Origin: Actinomycetota bacterium
GTDB lineage: Bacteria > Actinomycetota > Thermoleophilia > UBA2241
Direction: 5' to 3'
Length of the DNA stretch: 53,462 nucleotides
Assembly (NCBI GenBank): GCA_026392275.1
Contig: JAPLCM010000149.1
Coordinates: 1 to 53,462, forward strand
Made by a program: the position numbers and the translations under genes. How positions within the stretch are numbered: the first letter of the stretch is position 1; the number at the start of each line of letters is the position of its first letter. The notes under the pieces were generated by a model that worked only from the letters and a program-made list of their open reading frames with translations, did not search any database and was not told the origin of the DNA. Shown piece after piece: positions 39,653 through 48,506 of this stretch.

Positions 39653-40828
39653 ATGGGCATGGCGCTTCGTTCCCAGGAGGAGATGTCTCTGGCGACCGTT
39701 TTCGCGCGTACGCTGAGTAACGTTATCGCGCTCACGACCGCCGAGGAGAAGCGCGTCTGGCCCACCTCCGCGCAAGTGCTTGAGCACACTCCCGACGACG
39801 CCGTGGCCCCCGCGGCGCTGTTCCGTCTGCTGCAGTTCTCCATCTTGCCCGAGATACTCGGCGCCAGCGCCGGCCCCGCCATCTACCTGGCGAGCAAACG
39901 CTTCAGCGGCGAGCTCGGCATCCGCTCCATCCAAGGCCTCAAGGACTGGTTCCGTCACATGCACCTCGGCGAGCTCGAGGTGGAGCTCGACGAGGAGCGC
40001 GTGCTCGTCAAGCTCGGCCAGTGTCTGAGTTGCCGGCGTCTGCCTGCCGGAGGCACTGCTGTCTGCGACTTCGAGCGGGGCCTGGTCGACGGTGTGCTCG
40101 AGGGCATCACGGGCAGAGAGGTCGTCACCAAAGAGACGCTCTGCTGGGGCCTCGGCGACACCGTGTGCCAGTTCGAAGGCTACAGCGGCGAGCAGGCGGG
40201 CTACCTGTATCGGGAGAACGGCTTCCACCCCGACGCCCAGCGGCGCCTCCTGACGCAGCTCGCCGACCAATCCGAGGTCGCGCTCGACAATCTGCGTCTC
40301 ATCAGTGAGCGCCGCGAGCACGAGACTCTTGACCCTCTCACCGGGCTCGTGAACTTCCGCCACCTTCGCGAGCGCGCGGCGTTCGAGCTGGCGCGCGCCG
40401 AGCGTCACAGCCGCACGGTGGCGTTCGTGATGCTCGACCTCGACGGTTTCCACACGGTCAACGAGACCGCCGGTCGCGAGGGCGGCGACGAGGTATTGTG
40501 CCACTGGGCCGCCGCTCTCACGGCGCAGCTGCGCAGCTGCGACCTGGTGTGCCGCTACGGCGCCGACGAGTTCCTGATCGTGCTGCCGGAGACTGCCGAG
40601 CAGCAGGCCGACGCGGCTCTGGAGCGGGTGCTCGGTGCGATGCGGGAGCTGGCCGTCGAGACCGGCGGCCGCCAGTTCGCGCTCACTGCTTCCGCCGGCG
40701 TCGCGAGCTTCCCCGCCGACGGCCGCACGGCGGAGGATCTGGTCGCCAAGGCCGCCACCACTATGTATGCGGCCCGGGCCGGAGGCCCGGGCCGCATCGC
40801 CTTCTACTCCCGCCCGCCCCGGCGCTGA
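39653..40828 (+). CDS. V4R-domain sensor with degenerate GGDEF domain
   Basis: V4R-like CLSCRRLPAGGTAVCDFERGLVDGVLEGITGREVVTKETLCWGLGDTVCQFEGY; GGDEF domain DPLTGLVNFRHLRERAAFELARAERH ... RSCDLVCRYGADEFLIVLPET. Confidence 0.88.
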   Translation: MGMALRSQEEMSLATVFARTLSNVIALTTAEEKRVWPTSAQVLEHTPDDAVAPAALFRLLQFSILPEILGASAGPAIYLASKRFSGELGIRSIQGLKDWFRHMHLGELEVELDEERVLVKLGQCLSCRRLPAGGTAVCDFERGLVDGVLEGITGREVVTKETLCWGLGDTVCQFEGYSGEQAGYLYRENGFHPDAQRRLLTQLADQSEVALDNLRLISERREHETLDPLTGLVNFRHLRERAAFELARAERHSRTVAFVMLDLDGFHTVNETAGREGGDEVLCHWAAALTAQLRSCDLVCRYGADEFLIVLPETAEQQADAALERVLGAMRELAVETGGRQFALTASAGVASFPADGRTAEDLVAKAATTMYAARAGGPGRIAFYSRPPRR

Positions 40829-40839
40829 GCGGCGCCACT

Positions 40840-41304
40840 ATGGCGGCTCGCGTCGAAATCCTCGCCGTGGGGTCGCTGCATCGCGACCTCGAGCCTGCGG
40901 CGCACCACTTCATCGACCTTCTTCGACCCCACGCCACGGTCTCCGTGCACGAAGTCAAGGAGGTAGCCCTGCGCGGCCGCAGCGAGGCAGAGGTGCTGCG
41001 CGACGAGGGCCGGCGCCTGCTCGCGGCGTGGCCGCAGGCGCCTGTCGTCGCGGCGCTCGCCGTCGATGGCCGCGCGCTCGACACCGTGGCGTTCGCCGAC
41101 TGGCTGCAGAGGGCTTTCGAGCGCGGCGGCGCGGGCTTCGTGATCGGCGGCTCGCTGGGACTCGCCGACGAGGTTCAGTCGCGCGCCGCCGCGCGGCTCT
41201 CCCTCTCGGCGCTCACCCTGCCGCACCAGCTGGCCAGAGTGATCCTGCTGGAGCAGCTCTTCCGCGCCGGCAAGATCCTGCGCCGCGAACCGTACCATCA
41301 CTGA
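40840..41304 (+). CDS. rlmH: 23S rRNA (pseudouridine1915-N3)-methyltransferase RlmH
   Basis: FVIGGSLGLADEV...RLSLSALTLPHQLARVILLEQLFRAGKILRREPYHH. Confidence 0.93.
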   Translation: MAARVEILAVGSLHRDLEPAAHHFIDLLRPHATVSVHEVKEVALRGRSEAEVLRDEGRRLLAAWPQAPVVAALAVDGRALDTVAFADWLQRAFERGGAGFVIGGSLGLADEVQSRAAARLSLSALTLPHQLARVILLEQLFRAGKILRREPYHH

Positions 41305-41476
41305 GCGTCCGGCCGCCGGCGGGCTGGGCGTCATCCGTGGGCGGCGCAAGTGGCCGCGCCGGCCGTGCGGCCTCGCCGCCGCCGCCCGGCAATCGCGCCG
41401 CCCGCCTGCGGCCGCTAGAATGGGCGTTCGCGCCGCCGCGCTCCCCGCTGCGGCCTCAGCGACCGGGTGGTGAGCC

Positions 41477-43234
41477 ATGAGCGACGACCTCTACGACCTG
41501 AGCGGCCTCGCCACGTCCCTGGCGGCGACGCTGCGAGAGCTTCTGGCCGAGGCTGGCCTGGTCGACGCCGCAGTGCCGCCCGTCGAGCTGGGGATGCCCG
41601 CGCGCCCCGAACACGGCGACCTCACCACCAATGCCGCCCTGGTGAGCGCCAAGCGCGCCGGCTGCCCGCCGCGCGAGCTGGCCCAGACGCTGGGCGAGCG
41701 CTGGCAGGCCGGCCCGGGCGCCGCCGTCTGTGAGCGCGTGGAAGTGGCCGGCCCAGGCTTCCTCAACCTCTTCCTGGGCGCGGCGTGGTACCGCGGCGCG
41801 GTGGAGCGTATGCGCGCCGCCGGACCGGACTTCGGGCGCGGCGTGCTGCCTGAGGATGATCGCCTCAAGCTGAACGTCGAGTTCGTGAGCGTGAACCCCA
41901 CCGGCCCGCTGCACGTCGGGCATGCGCGATACGCGTCATATGGCGACGCGCTCTGCCGCATCTTCGACTTCGTCGGTCACGACGTCACCCGCGAGTTCTA
42001 CGTGAACGACTACGGCACGCAGATGCTGCGCTTCGGGCAGTCGCTCGCCGCGCGCTACGGCCAGCGGCTGGGTCTGGACACGCCGGTCCCGGAGGAGGGC
42101 TACCAGGGCGAGTACCTGCTGGCGCTCGCCGACGAGCTCATCGCGGAGGTGGGCGAGCGCTACCGCGCAGCGATCGCCGCGGCGGCCCCCGACGTGACCG
42201 CGCTCGCCGCCGACGCCCTCGCGGCGATCAAGGCTTGGGGCCGCGACGCCGTCCTCACCCAGTTTCGCGCCACGCTCGAACGCCTGCGCGTGCCGTTCGA
42301 CGTGTGGGCGCAGGAGAGCCTCCTGTACGCCGGTGACGGCGAGCATCGCGGCTTCGCCGGCGAGGTCGGCAAGGCGCTCGCCGACCTGGACGGCGAAGAC
42401 CTCCTCTACGACGAAGACGGCGCCGTTTGGCTCAAGACGACACTGTACGGCGACGACAAAGACCGCGTGCTCATCCGCTCCAGCGGCGAGCCCACCTACT
42501 TCCTCAGCGACATCGCCTACCACCGCGACAAGATGGACCGCGGGTTCGCGCACATGATCGACATCTGGGGCGCAGACCACCACGGCTACGTGCCGCGCAT
42601 GAAGGCCGCCTTCACGGCGCTCCCGCCGCACGATCCCGACCGTCTGGAGCTCATCATCGGGCAGATGGTGAACCTCCTGGAGAGCGGCGAGGCCAAGCGC
42701 ATGAGCAAGCGCAAGGGCGACATCGTGACCGTCGACGACCTCCTCGACGCCATCGGCGTCGACGCCGCGCGCTTTCTGCTCGTGGGCCGCTCGCACGACA
42801 CCACGCTCGAGCTCGACATCGACCTCGCCCGCGAGCAGTCCAACAAGAACCCGGTGTACTACGTGCAGTACGCCCACGCGCGCATCTCCAGCATCCTTCG
42901 CAACCTCAAGGGAGCGGGGGAGGGGCCGGCCGGTGGGCCGGCCGGCGCAGCCCTGCCGGCCGTCTCCGTGGACGACCACGAGAGGTCACTGGTGCGGGCA
43001 CTTGCCAGGTACCCCGACGTGCTGCTGGCGACCGCCGGCCAGCGCGCTCCACACCGCCTGCACGCCTATCTCGGTGAGCTGGCGGCGGAGTTCCACGTGT
43101 TCTATCGCCACTGCCGGGTGCTCGGCGACGACCCCGACACGACGAGGTTCAGGGCCGCCCTCTGCGCGGCTACCAGAGACGCGCTGGCGAGCGGACTCTC
43201 GCTGCTCGCGGTGAGCGCCCCCGAGGCGATGTAG
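41477..43234 (+). CDS. argS: Arginyl-tRNA synthetase
   Basis: FVSVNPTGPLHVGHARYASYGDAL; YVNDYGTQMLRFGQSL; MSKRKGDIVTVDDLLD. Confidence 0.97.
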   Translation: MSDDLYDLSGLATSLAATLRELLAEAGLVDAAVPPVELGMPARPEHGDLTTNAALVSAKRAGCPPRELAQTLGERWQAGPGAAVCERVEVAGPGFLNLFLGAAWYRGAVERMRAAGPDFGRGVLPEDDRLKLNVEFVSVNPTGPLHVGHARYASYGDALCRIFDFVGHDVTREFYVNDYGTQMLRFGQSLAARYGQRLGLDTPVPEEGYQGEYLLALADELIAEVGERYRAAIAAAAPDVTALAADALAAIKAWGRDAVLTQFRATLERLRVPFDVWAQESLLYAGDGEHRGFAGEVGKALADLDGEDLLYDEDGAVWLKTTLYGDDKDRVLIRSSGEPTYFLSDIAYHRDKMDRGFAHMIDIWGADHHGYVPRMKAAFTALPPHDPDRLELIIGQMVNLLESGEAKRMSKRKGDIVTVDDLLDAIGVDAARFLLVGRSHDTTLELDIDLAREQSNKNPVYYVQYAHARISSILRNLKGAGEGPAGGPAGAALPAVSVDDHERSLVRALARYPDVLLATAGQRAPHRLHAYLGELAAEFHVFYRHCRVLGDDPDTTRFRAALCAATRDALASGLSLLAVSAPEAM

Positions 43235-43243
43235 CGGGCGACT

Positions 43244-43669
43244 CTACGCGGCGAAGCGTTCGCGCACCCAGGCGCGGAGCTCAGCGGTCTCTTCCGGCGT
43301 GAGCTCCCGGTCGAGCTTCAGGAGCTGCGACACGGCGACGTTGTAGTCCCCCGTCAAGAGGCGGTCGACGACGCTCTCGAGGACGGTCTGCACGACCTCG
43401 CGTCCGGGGATGGCCGGCGAGTACACGTAGGCGATGTGCGACCTGTCCTGCACCAGCAGATGCTTCTTGACGAGGTTGTTCATCACCGTCATCACGGTGG
43501 TGTAGGCGATCTGCCGCCGCTCGAGCAGCGTCTCGTAGACTCGGCGCACCGTGGTCTGGTCGTGTTGCCAGACCACGGCCAGGATGTCGGCCTCCAGGGA
43601 GCCGATGCCGGTGAACGGCGCCCCCTTGGAGCTGCGCATCCATTTGGGTCGGGCGGTTTCTTCCATCAC
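43244..43669 (-). CDS. BlaI/MecI/CopY family transcriptional regulator
   Basis: LEADILAVVWQHDQTTVRRVYETLLERRQIAYTTVMTVMNNLVKKHLLVQDRSHIAYVYSP. Confidence 0.93.
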   Translation of the reverse strand: MMEETARPKWMRSSKGAPFTGIGSLEADILAVVWQHDQTTVRRVYETLLERRQIAYTTVMTVMNNLVKKHLLVQDRSHIAYVYSPAIPGREVVQTVLESVVDRLLTGDYNVAVSQLLKLDRELTPEETAELRAWVRERFAA

Positions 43670-43710
43670 GATACCTTTCGCCAGGTGATCTTGGAGTGCG
43701 TCTCCACGTG

Positions 43711-43742
43711 GTACGCACTACGTAGGTGGTGCAGCGTACGTA
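43711..43742. promoter_or_regulatory. Putative BlaI-family operator in the divergent intergenic region
   Basis: GTACGC-N17-GCGTAC inverted repeat enclosing CTACGTAG; two TACGTA hexamers (43719, 43737) 18 bp apart. Confidence 0.55.
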
Positions 43743-43815
43743 TTCCCGGCTGGTCGCGGACTCACGCCCACGCGTGTAGTAGAATCGAGCGCCTGTTGCT
43801 GAAGGAGGTGCGCAG

Positions 43816-44883
43816 GTGTCTGCCGATGTCGAACTGCTGAGCTCGCTGTGTCTCGCCCCGGGCCCCACGGGGTTCGAGGCGCCGGCACAGGACGTCGTAC
43901 GCCGGCGCCTGGCGCCTCTCGGCGAAGCTCAGGCCGATCCGCTGGGCAACATCTGGCTCGAGGTCGGCCCTGTCGGCGGCCCGCAGGTCGTCGTCACCGC
44001 GCACGCCGACCAGATCGGCCTGATCGTCACCTACGTCGATGAGCACGGCTACGTCTTCGTCGAGAGGATCGGCGGCGTGGCGCCCCTGCTGGTCCCAGGG
44101 CGCCATTTCGTGATCCACGGCGCCGGCGGCACGGTGCACGCGGTCGGCGGCAAGAAGCCCACGCACATCATCCCCGCCGCCGAGCGCGACAAGGCGCCGG
44201 CCCTCGACGAGCAGTTCCTCGACATCGGCGCCTCGAGCCGGGAGGCCGCACTCGAAGTCGTGGCGATCGGCGACCCCATCACCTTCACGCCCGAGTTCAT
44301 CGAGCTGTCGCCGGGCGTCTACGGCACCCAGGCGCTCGACGATCGCGCCGGAGTGTACTGCCTGGTGCGCGCCCTCGAGCTCTACGCGGCCGCGCCCGGC
44401 GCGGCGCGGCTCACCGGTGTTTCCACGGTGCACGAGGAGACCACGTTCATGGGCGCCAAGGCGCAGGCGAAGCGCCTTGCGCCGGCCGTGATGATCGTCG
44501 TCGACGGCGATTTCTGCAGCGACACGCCGGCCGCCGACGCCAAGAAGCTCGCCGGCGAGGTCAAGCTCGGCGCCGGCCCGGTGCTCGGCCGCGGCGCCGG
44601 CAGTAACCACCGCCTTCTGGCGATGGCGCGCGAGGTGGCCGCCGCCGAGGGCATCCCCGTGCAGCTCAAGGCCGCTCCCGAGGCGATGTCTACCGACGCC
44701 GACGAGCTTATGGCCGCGGGCACCGCGGCGACGCTCTCGCTGAGCGTCCCGGTGCGCTACATGCACTCTCCGTTCGAGGTCGCGCATGGCGACGACCTGG
44801 AGGCCGCAGCGCTCCTGGTCGCCGCCCTCGCGCGACGGGTGGGCGAGACCGGCGGGGCCGAGACGTTCGTGCCCCGCATCTGA
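43816..44883 (+). CDS. M42 family metallopeptidase
   Basis: LCLAPGPTGFEAPAQDVV; VVVTAHADQIGLIVTYVDEHGYVFVERIGGV; ALDDRAGVYCLVRALE; STVHEETTFMGAK. Confidence 0.92.
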   Translation: MSADVELLSSLCLAPGPTGFEAPAQDVVRRRLAPLGEAQADPLGNIWLEVGPVGGPQVVVTAHADQIGLIVTYVDEHGYVFVERIGGVAPLLVPGRHFVIHGAGGTVHAVGGKKPTHIIPAAERDKAPALDEQFLDIGASSREAALEVVAIGDPITFTPEFIELSPGVYGTQALDDRAGVYCLVRALELYAAAPGAARLTGVSTVHEETTFMGAKAQAKRLAPAVMIVVDGDFCSDTPAADAKKLAGEVKLGAGPVLGRGAGSNHRLLAMAREVAAAEGIPVQLKAAPEAMSTDADELMAAGTAATLSLSVPVRYMHSPFEVAHGDDLEAAALLVAALARRVGETGGAETFVPRI

Positions 44884-44915
44884 CGTAGCCCGCCGCCGCG
44901 TTCCCGGGAGGCCGC

Positions 44916-45731
44916 ATGAAGCTGTTCATCGCCATCGATCTGGAAGGCATCACGGGTGTGGTGTCCGAGCTCGACACGGCCCGCGAAGGACCGGCCGCGG
45001 TGATCGCCCGCGAGCACATGCGCGCCGATCTCGACGCGGTGCTCGAGGGCTGCTTCGCGGCCGGCGCCGATGAGGTCGTGGTGTGCGACGCGCACGACGA
45101 CGGCCGCAATCTCGACGCCGCCGGCCTGCCCCCGCAGGTCGTCCTCGTAAGCGGCTCCTCGACGCCGTACAGCATGCTTCAGGGCATCGGCCGCGGCTAC
45201 GACGGCGCGCTGTTCGTGGGCTATCACGCGCGCGCCGGCACCGCCGGGGCCGTTCTCGAGCACACCTGGAACTACAAGGTCTTTGCCGCCACGCTTGGCG
45301 ATCTGGAGGTCGGCGAGTTCGGCCTGGGCGCCCTGCTGGCCGGGCATTACGGCGTGCCCGCCGTCTTTCTGTCCGGCGACGACAAGGCGGCCGCCGAGGC
45401 TGAGGCCCTGGCGCCGGGCATCGTCACCACTGTGGTCAAAACGGGGATCACGCGGCTGGCCGCCGGCCTGCACTCGCCGCGCGCCGCGCGCGAGCGCCTT
45501 CGCGCCGACGTTGCGCGCGCGCTGCGCGCCGAACACAGGCCGGCGCCGCTCGCCTGGAACGGCGAGCCCCTCCGGCTGACCTTTGCGCGGGTCGAGTTCT
45601 GCGACCGCGCCGCAGGCTGCCCCGGCGTGCGGCGCGTGGACGGTCGCACGCTCGAGATACCCGGCGCGGACTTCGAGGAGGTCTACCGCGGCTTCCTCGC
45701 CTGCGTCCGGCTGTCGGACCTCGAGGATTGA
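44916..45731 (+). CDS. M55 family metallopeptidase (DppA-like D-aminopeptidase)
   Basis: MKLFIAIDLEGITGVV; DEVVVCDAHDDGRNLD; ALFVGYHARAGTAGAVLEHTWNYKVF; GVPAVFLSGDDKAAAEA. Confidence 0.93.
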   Translation: MKLFIAIDLEGITGVVSELDTAREGPAAVIAREHMRADLDAVLEGCFAAGADEVVVCDAHDDGRNLDAAGLPPQVVLVSGSSTPYSMLQGIGRGYDGALFVGYHARAGTAGAVLEHTWNYKVFAATLGDLEVGEFGLGALLAGHYGVPAVFLSGDDKAAAEAEALAPGIVTTVVKTGITRLAAGLHSPRAARERLRADVARALRAEHRPAPLAWNGEPLRLTFARVEFCDRAAGCPGVRRVDGRTLEIPGADFEEVYRGFLACVRLSDLED

Positions 45732-45779
45732 CCGCTCAAGTTGCGGGGGCGCGGCTGGTGTGGTGAACTACTGCTGCGG

Positions 45780-45855
45780 GCGGATGTAGTGTAGTTGGCA
45801 ACACGTCAGCTTCCCAAGCTGAAGATCGCGGGTTCGACTCCCGTCATCCGCTCCA
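45780..45855 (+). tRNA. tRNA-Gly (CCC), CCA encoded
   Basis: GCGGATG...TCAGC-TTCCCAA-GCTGA...GCGGGTTCGACTCCCGT-CATCCGC-TCCA. Confidence 0.95.
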
Positions 45856-45923
45856 CGTGCTTCCGGGCATCCAGTGGGAATCGCGGCCCCTTTCTTGGGG
45901 CCGTTCGCGTGCGCCGCGGCCCT

Positions 45924-46418
45924 CTACATCCCGCTGTGCCGCTCCTCCAAGCCGAGCTCGCGCAGACGCGCCTGCATGGCCTTGCGGCCGACCTCGAAAC
46001 GGTCGGCAAGACGGTTGACGTCGGGGCCGTGCTCGCGCACCGCCTCGCGCACGAGAGGCTCGGGCATGAGCAGCTCGGCGGCAAAGGCGTCGGCCTCGCG
46101 CTCCTCGGCGCGCCCCGCCTCGGCGACGGAGCCGTAGTGCACGGGGCGGCAGCGCTCCTCGTGCAGCACGAAGTGGCCGATCTCGTGGGCGATGGTGAAG
46201 CGCCGACGGCCCGACTCGCCGCCGTTCGGCGCAGCGGGGCGCTCGTCGCCCAGGAGCTCCAGGGCGGCTTCACTCGTGAAGGGCTAACGGGTCTCGCCGA
46301 CCAGTGCGAGATCGAGCGCGCTGACGACATCGCGCAGCGACACCGGCTCGTGCGAGACGCTGGCGGAGTCGAGCAGGGGCGTGGCCTGACGGCGCACGTC
46401 TGACGCGGGATGACTCAT
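45924..46418 (-). pseudogene. ImmA/IrrE-like metallopeptidase gene interrupted by an in-frame TAG
   Basis: ATG 46418 reads MSHPASDVRR...LALVGETR then TAG (46286-46284); the same frame continues PFTSEAALELLG...RRRFTIAHEIGHFVLHEERC...EREADAFAAELLMP. Confidence 0.7.
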
Positions 46419-46500
46419 GAGGACGGCCCCCTCCGGGGACGGCAGTCTACCGCCGCCCGCCGCGGTCTCGCGACCGGTGGTCGCGGCCCCGGAACCGCGG

Positions 46501-48501
46501 TCAGGCGCCGATGAGCGGCAGCAGGCGGGCGACGACGCCGCCGACGGCCAGGGCCAGCACGATGGTGCCGGCGGAGATGGCCGCCGTCCACTTCCAGCCC
46601 AGCTCGCGGCGCAGCACGGCGATGGTCGCGAGGCAGGGGATGTAGATCGTGTTCACGATGGCGTAGGTGATGATCTGTGGCTTGGTCATGATGCTCGAGA
46701 TGTCGGCTACAGCGCCGCCGACGCTGACTGCGGCGAACACCAGCAGGAGCTGCAGAGCGAGCTCCTTGCGCAAAACTGCAAAGACCAACGTGAGCCCGGC
46801 CACGGCGGGGAGCATGAGCCAGCCCTCCACCACCGGCGACAGAGGAGCGGTGAGCTTCCAGACGAGCCCGGTCTCGTAGAGGGCGCCGAGCACCATGCTG
46901 CCGATGAGGATGATGGGCGCGGCGTCCCACACGAACTCGCGGAAGCGCCGCCACGTCTTGGCGGCCACCTGGCGGATCACCGGGCGGCGGAAGGGGAACA
47001 TCTCCATGACGAAGGCGCCCTTCTGACCGGGCAGAAGGCGGTTGAGGCCGAGACCGGCGGAGACGCCGATGACGAAGACCACGAAGTAGGTGAACAGCGC
47101 CCACTGCCAGCCGGCGAATGCCGCTACCGCGCCGATGATCACGGCGGTGCGGGCGCTGCAGGGCGTGAGCGTGGCCAGCGCCGAGGCGATCACGCGCTCG
47201 CGCTTGGTCGGCAGCGAGCGCGTGGCGATGATGGCCGGCACGTTGCAGCCGCCGGCAGCGATGAGCGGGATGACCGCGCGCCCGTGCAACCCGAAGCGGT
47301 GCATGACGCGGTCGCTGAGGAAGGCGGCCGCGTTCATGTAGCCGGTGTCCTCGATGAAGGCCAGAAGGAAGTAGAACGTGAGGATGTACGGGATGCCGAC
47401 GGCGATGGTGGCGAGAATGCCGCCGTCGACGCCCCACAGGACGGTGCGACCGACGACGCCGTCCCCGAAGATGCCGGTGACCACGGAGGTCACTGCCGGC
47501 GAGACCCAGGTGGTCCAGGCGGCGGTGAGCACGCGCGACAGCACGTCCCCGACCACAAAGAGCGTAGCGAACATCGCGGCGATGACGCCGAGCAGGATAG
47601 GGACGCCGGTACGTGGGGAGGTGGTAAGGCGCCACCAGGCGTCGGCGCCGGCTCGCGGCGGGGGCGCCTGCGCCGCCACCGCGAGCCGGCGCGCCTCAGC
47701 GTGGCGTGCCTGCGCGATGGCCAGCGGGAGGCCGTCGTCATCCGGCGTAAGTACCCCGGCTGCGTCGAGCTGCAGCGCCTCGACGACCTCGGCGTCGCCT
47801 TCGAGAACGGTGATGGCCGCGGCACGAGGCGCCAGCCCGAAGGGCGGATGCCCGGCCTCCGCGGCCCGCGCGGAGATCTCTGCGGCAAGGGACTCGACGC
47901 GGTCGGCGACGCCCTGGGGCAGCGGTGTGCCTCCGGCTCGCCCCAGACCGTTGTTCGAGGTCGCGACGCGAAGCAGCGCAGCTTCGAGTTGCGGCAGTCC
48001 CTCGCCGCGTGGCGCCACTGTCGCGACCACCGGAACGCCGAGCTCGCGGGCGAGGGCCTCGGTGTCGACGTCGCGGTCGTGGCGGCGTGCTTCGTCGGAG
48101 AGATTCACGGCGATGACCACACGAAAACCGAGGTCGAGAAGCTGCAGGGGCAGGTACAGGCTGCGGCCCAGATTGGTGGCGTCGACGACCGCGACCACCA
48201 CGTCCGGCTTCCGCGTGAGCAGGGCCACCCGCGCGGCACGCTGGTCGCCGCCCTGGCCGTCCAGCGAGTAGGTGCCGGGCAGGTCGACGACCTCGACGCG
48301 CCGGCCACCCCAGCGCGTACACACGACGCACGCCTCGGTGGTCACTCCGGCGCAGTTGGCGGTCTCGCAGGCGGCGCCGGTGAGGGCGTTGAACAGCGAG
48401 CTCTTGCCGACGTTGGGGTTGCCGGCCAGACAGGCGACGAGCATGCGCTCGTCGTGCCCATGGCCGGCCTTCTGCCGGCGTCGTGTCGGGACGGTCGCCA
48501 C
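46501..48501 (-). CDS. feoB: Ferrous iron transport protein B (FeoB-like)
   Basis: G1 GNPNVGKSSLFNALTG; VVDLPGTYSLDG; C-terminal Gate/Nucleoside-recognition domains with TM helices. Confidence 0.95.
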   Translation of the reverse strand: MATVPTRRRQKAGHGHDERMLVACLAGNPNVGKSSLFNALTGAACETANCAGVTTEACVVCTRWGGRRVEVVDLPGTYSLDGQGGDQRAARVALLTRKPDVVVAVVDATNLGRSLYLPLQLLDLGFRVVIAVNLSDEARRHDRDVDTEALARELGVPVVATVAPRGEGLPQLEAALLRVATSNNGLGRAGGTPLPQGVADRVESLAAEISARAAEAGHPPFGLAPRAAAITVLEGDAEVVEALQLDAAGVLTPDDDGLPLAIAQARHAEARRLAVAAQAPPPRAGADAWWRLTTSPRTGVPILLGVIAAMFATLFVVGDVLSRVLTAAWTTWVSPAVTSVVTGIFGDGVVGRTVLWGVDGGILATIAVGIPYILTFYFLLAFIEDTGYMNAAAFLSDRVMHRFGLHGRAVIPLIAAGGCNVPAIIATRSLPTKRERVIASALATLTPCSARTAVIIGAVAAFAGWQWALFTYFVVFVIGVSAGLGLNRLLPGQKGAFVMEMFPFRRPVIRQVAAKTWRRFREFVWDAAPIILIGSMVLGALYETGLVWKLTAPLSPVVEGWLMLPAVAGLTLVFAVLRKELALQLLLVFAAVSVGGAVADISSIMTKPQIITYAIVNTIYIPCLATIAVLRRELGWKWTAAISAGTIVLALAVGGVVARLLPLIGA

Positions 48502-48506
48502 AGGCG

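Noticed and set aside
45830-46500. Integrated element with att repeats at tRNA-Gly
   Set aside because: No duplicated tRNA 3' end or integrase found in the window
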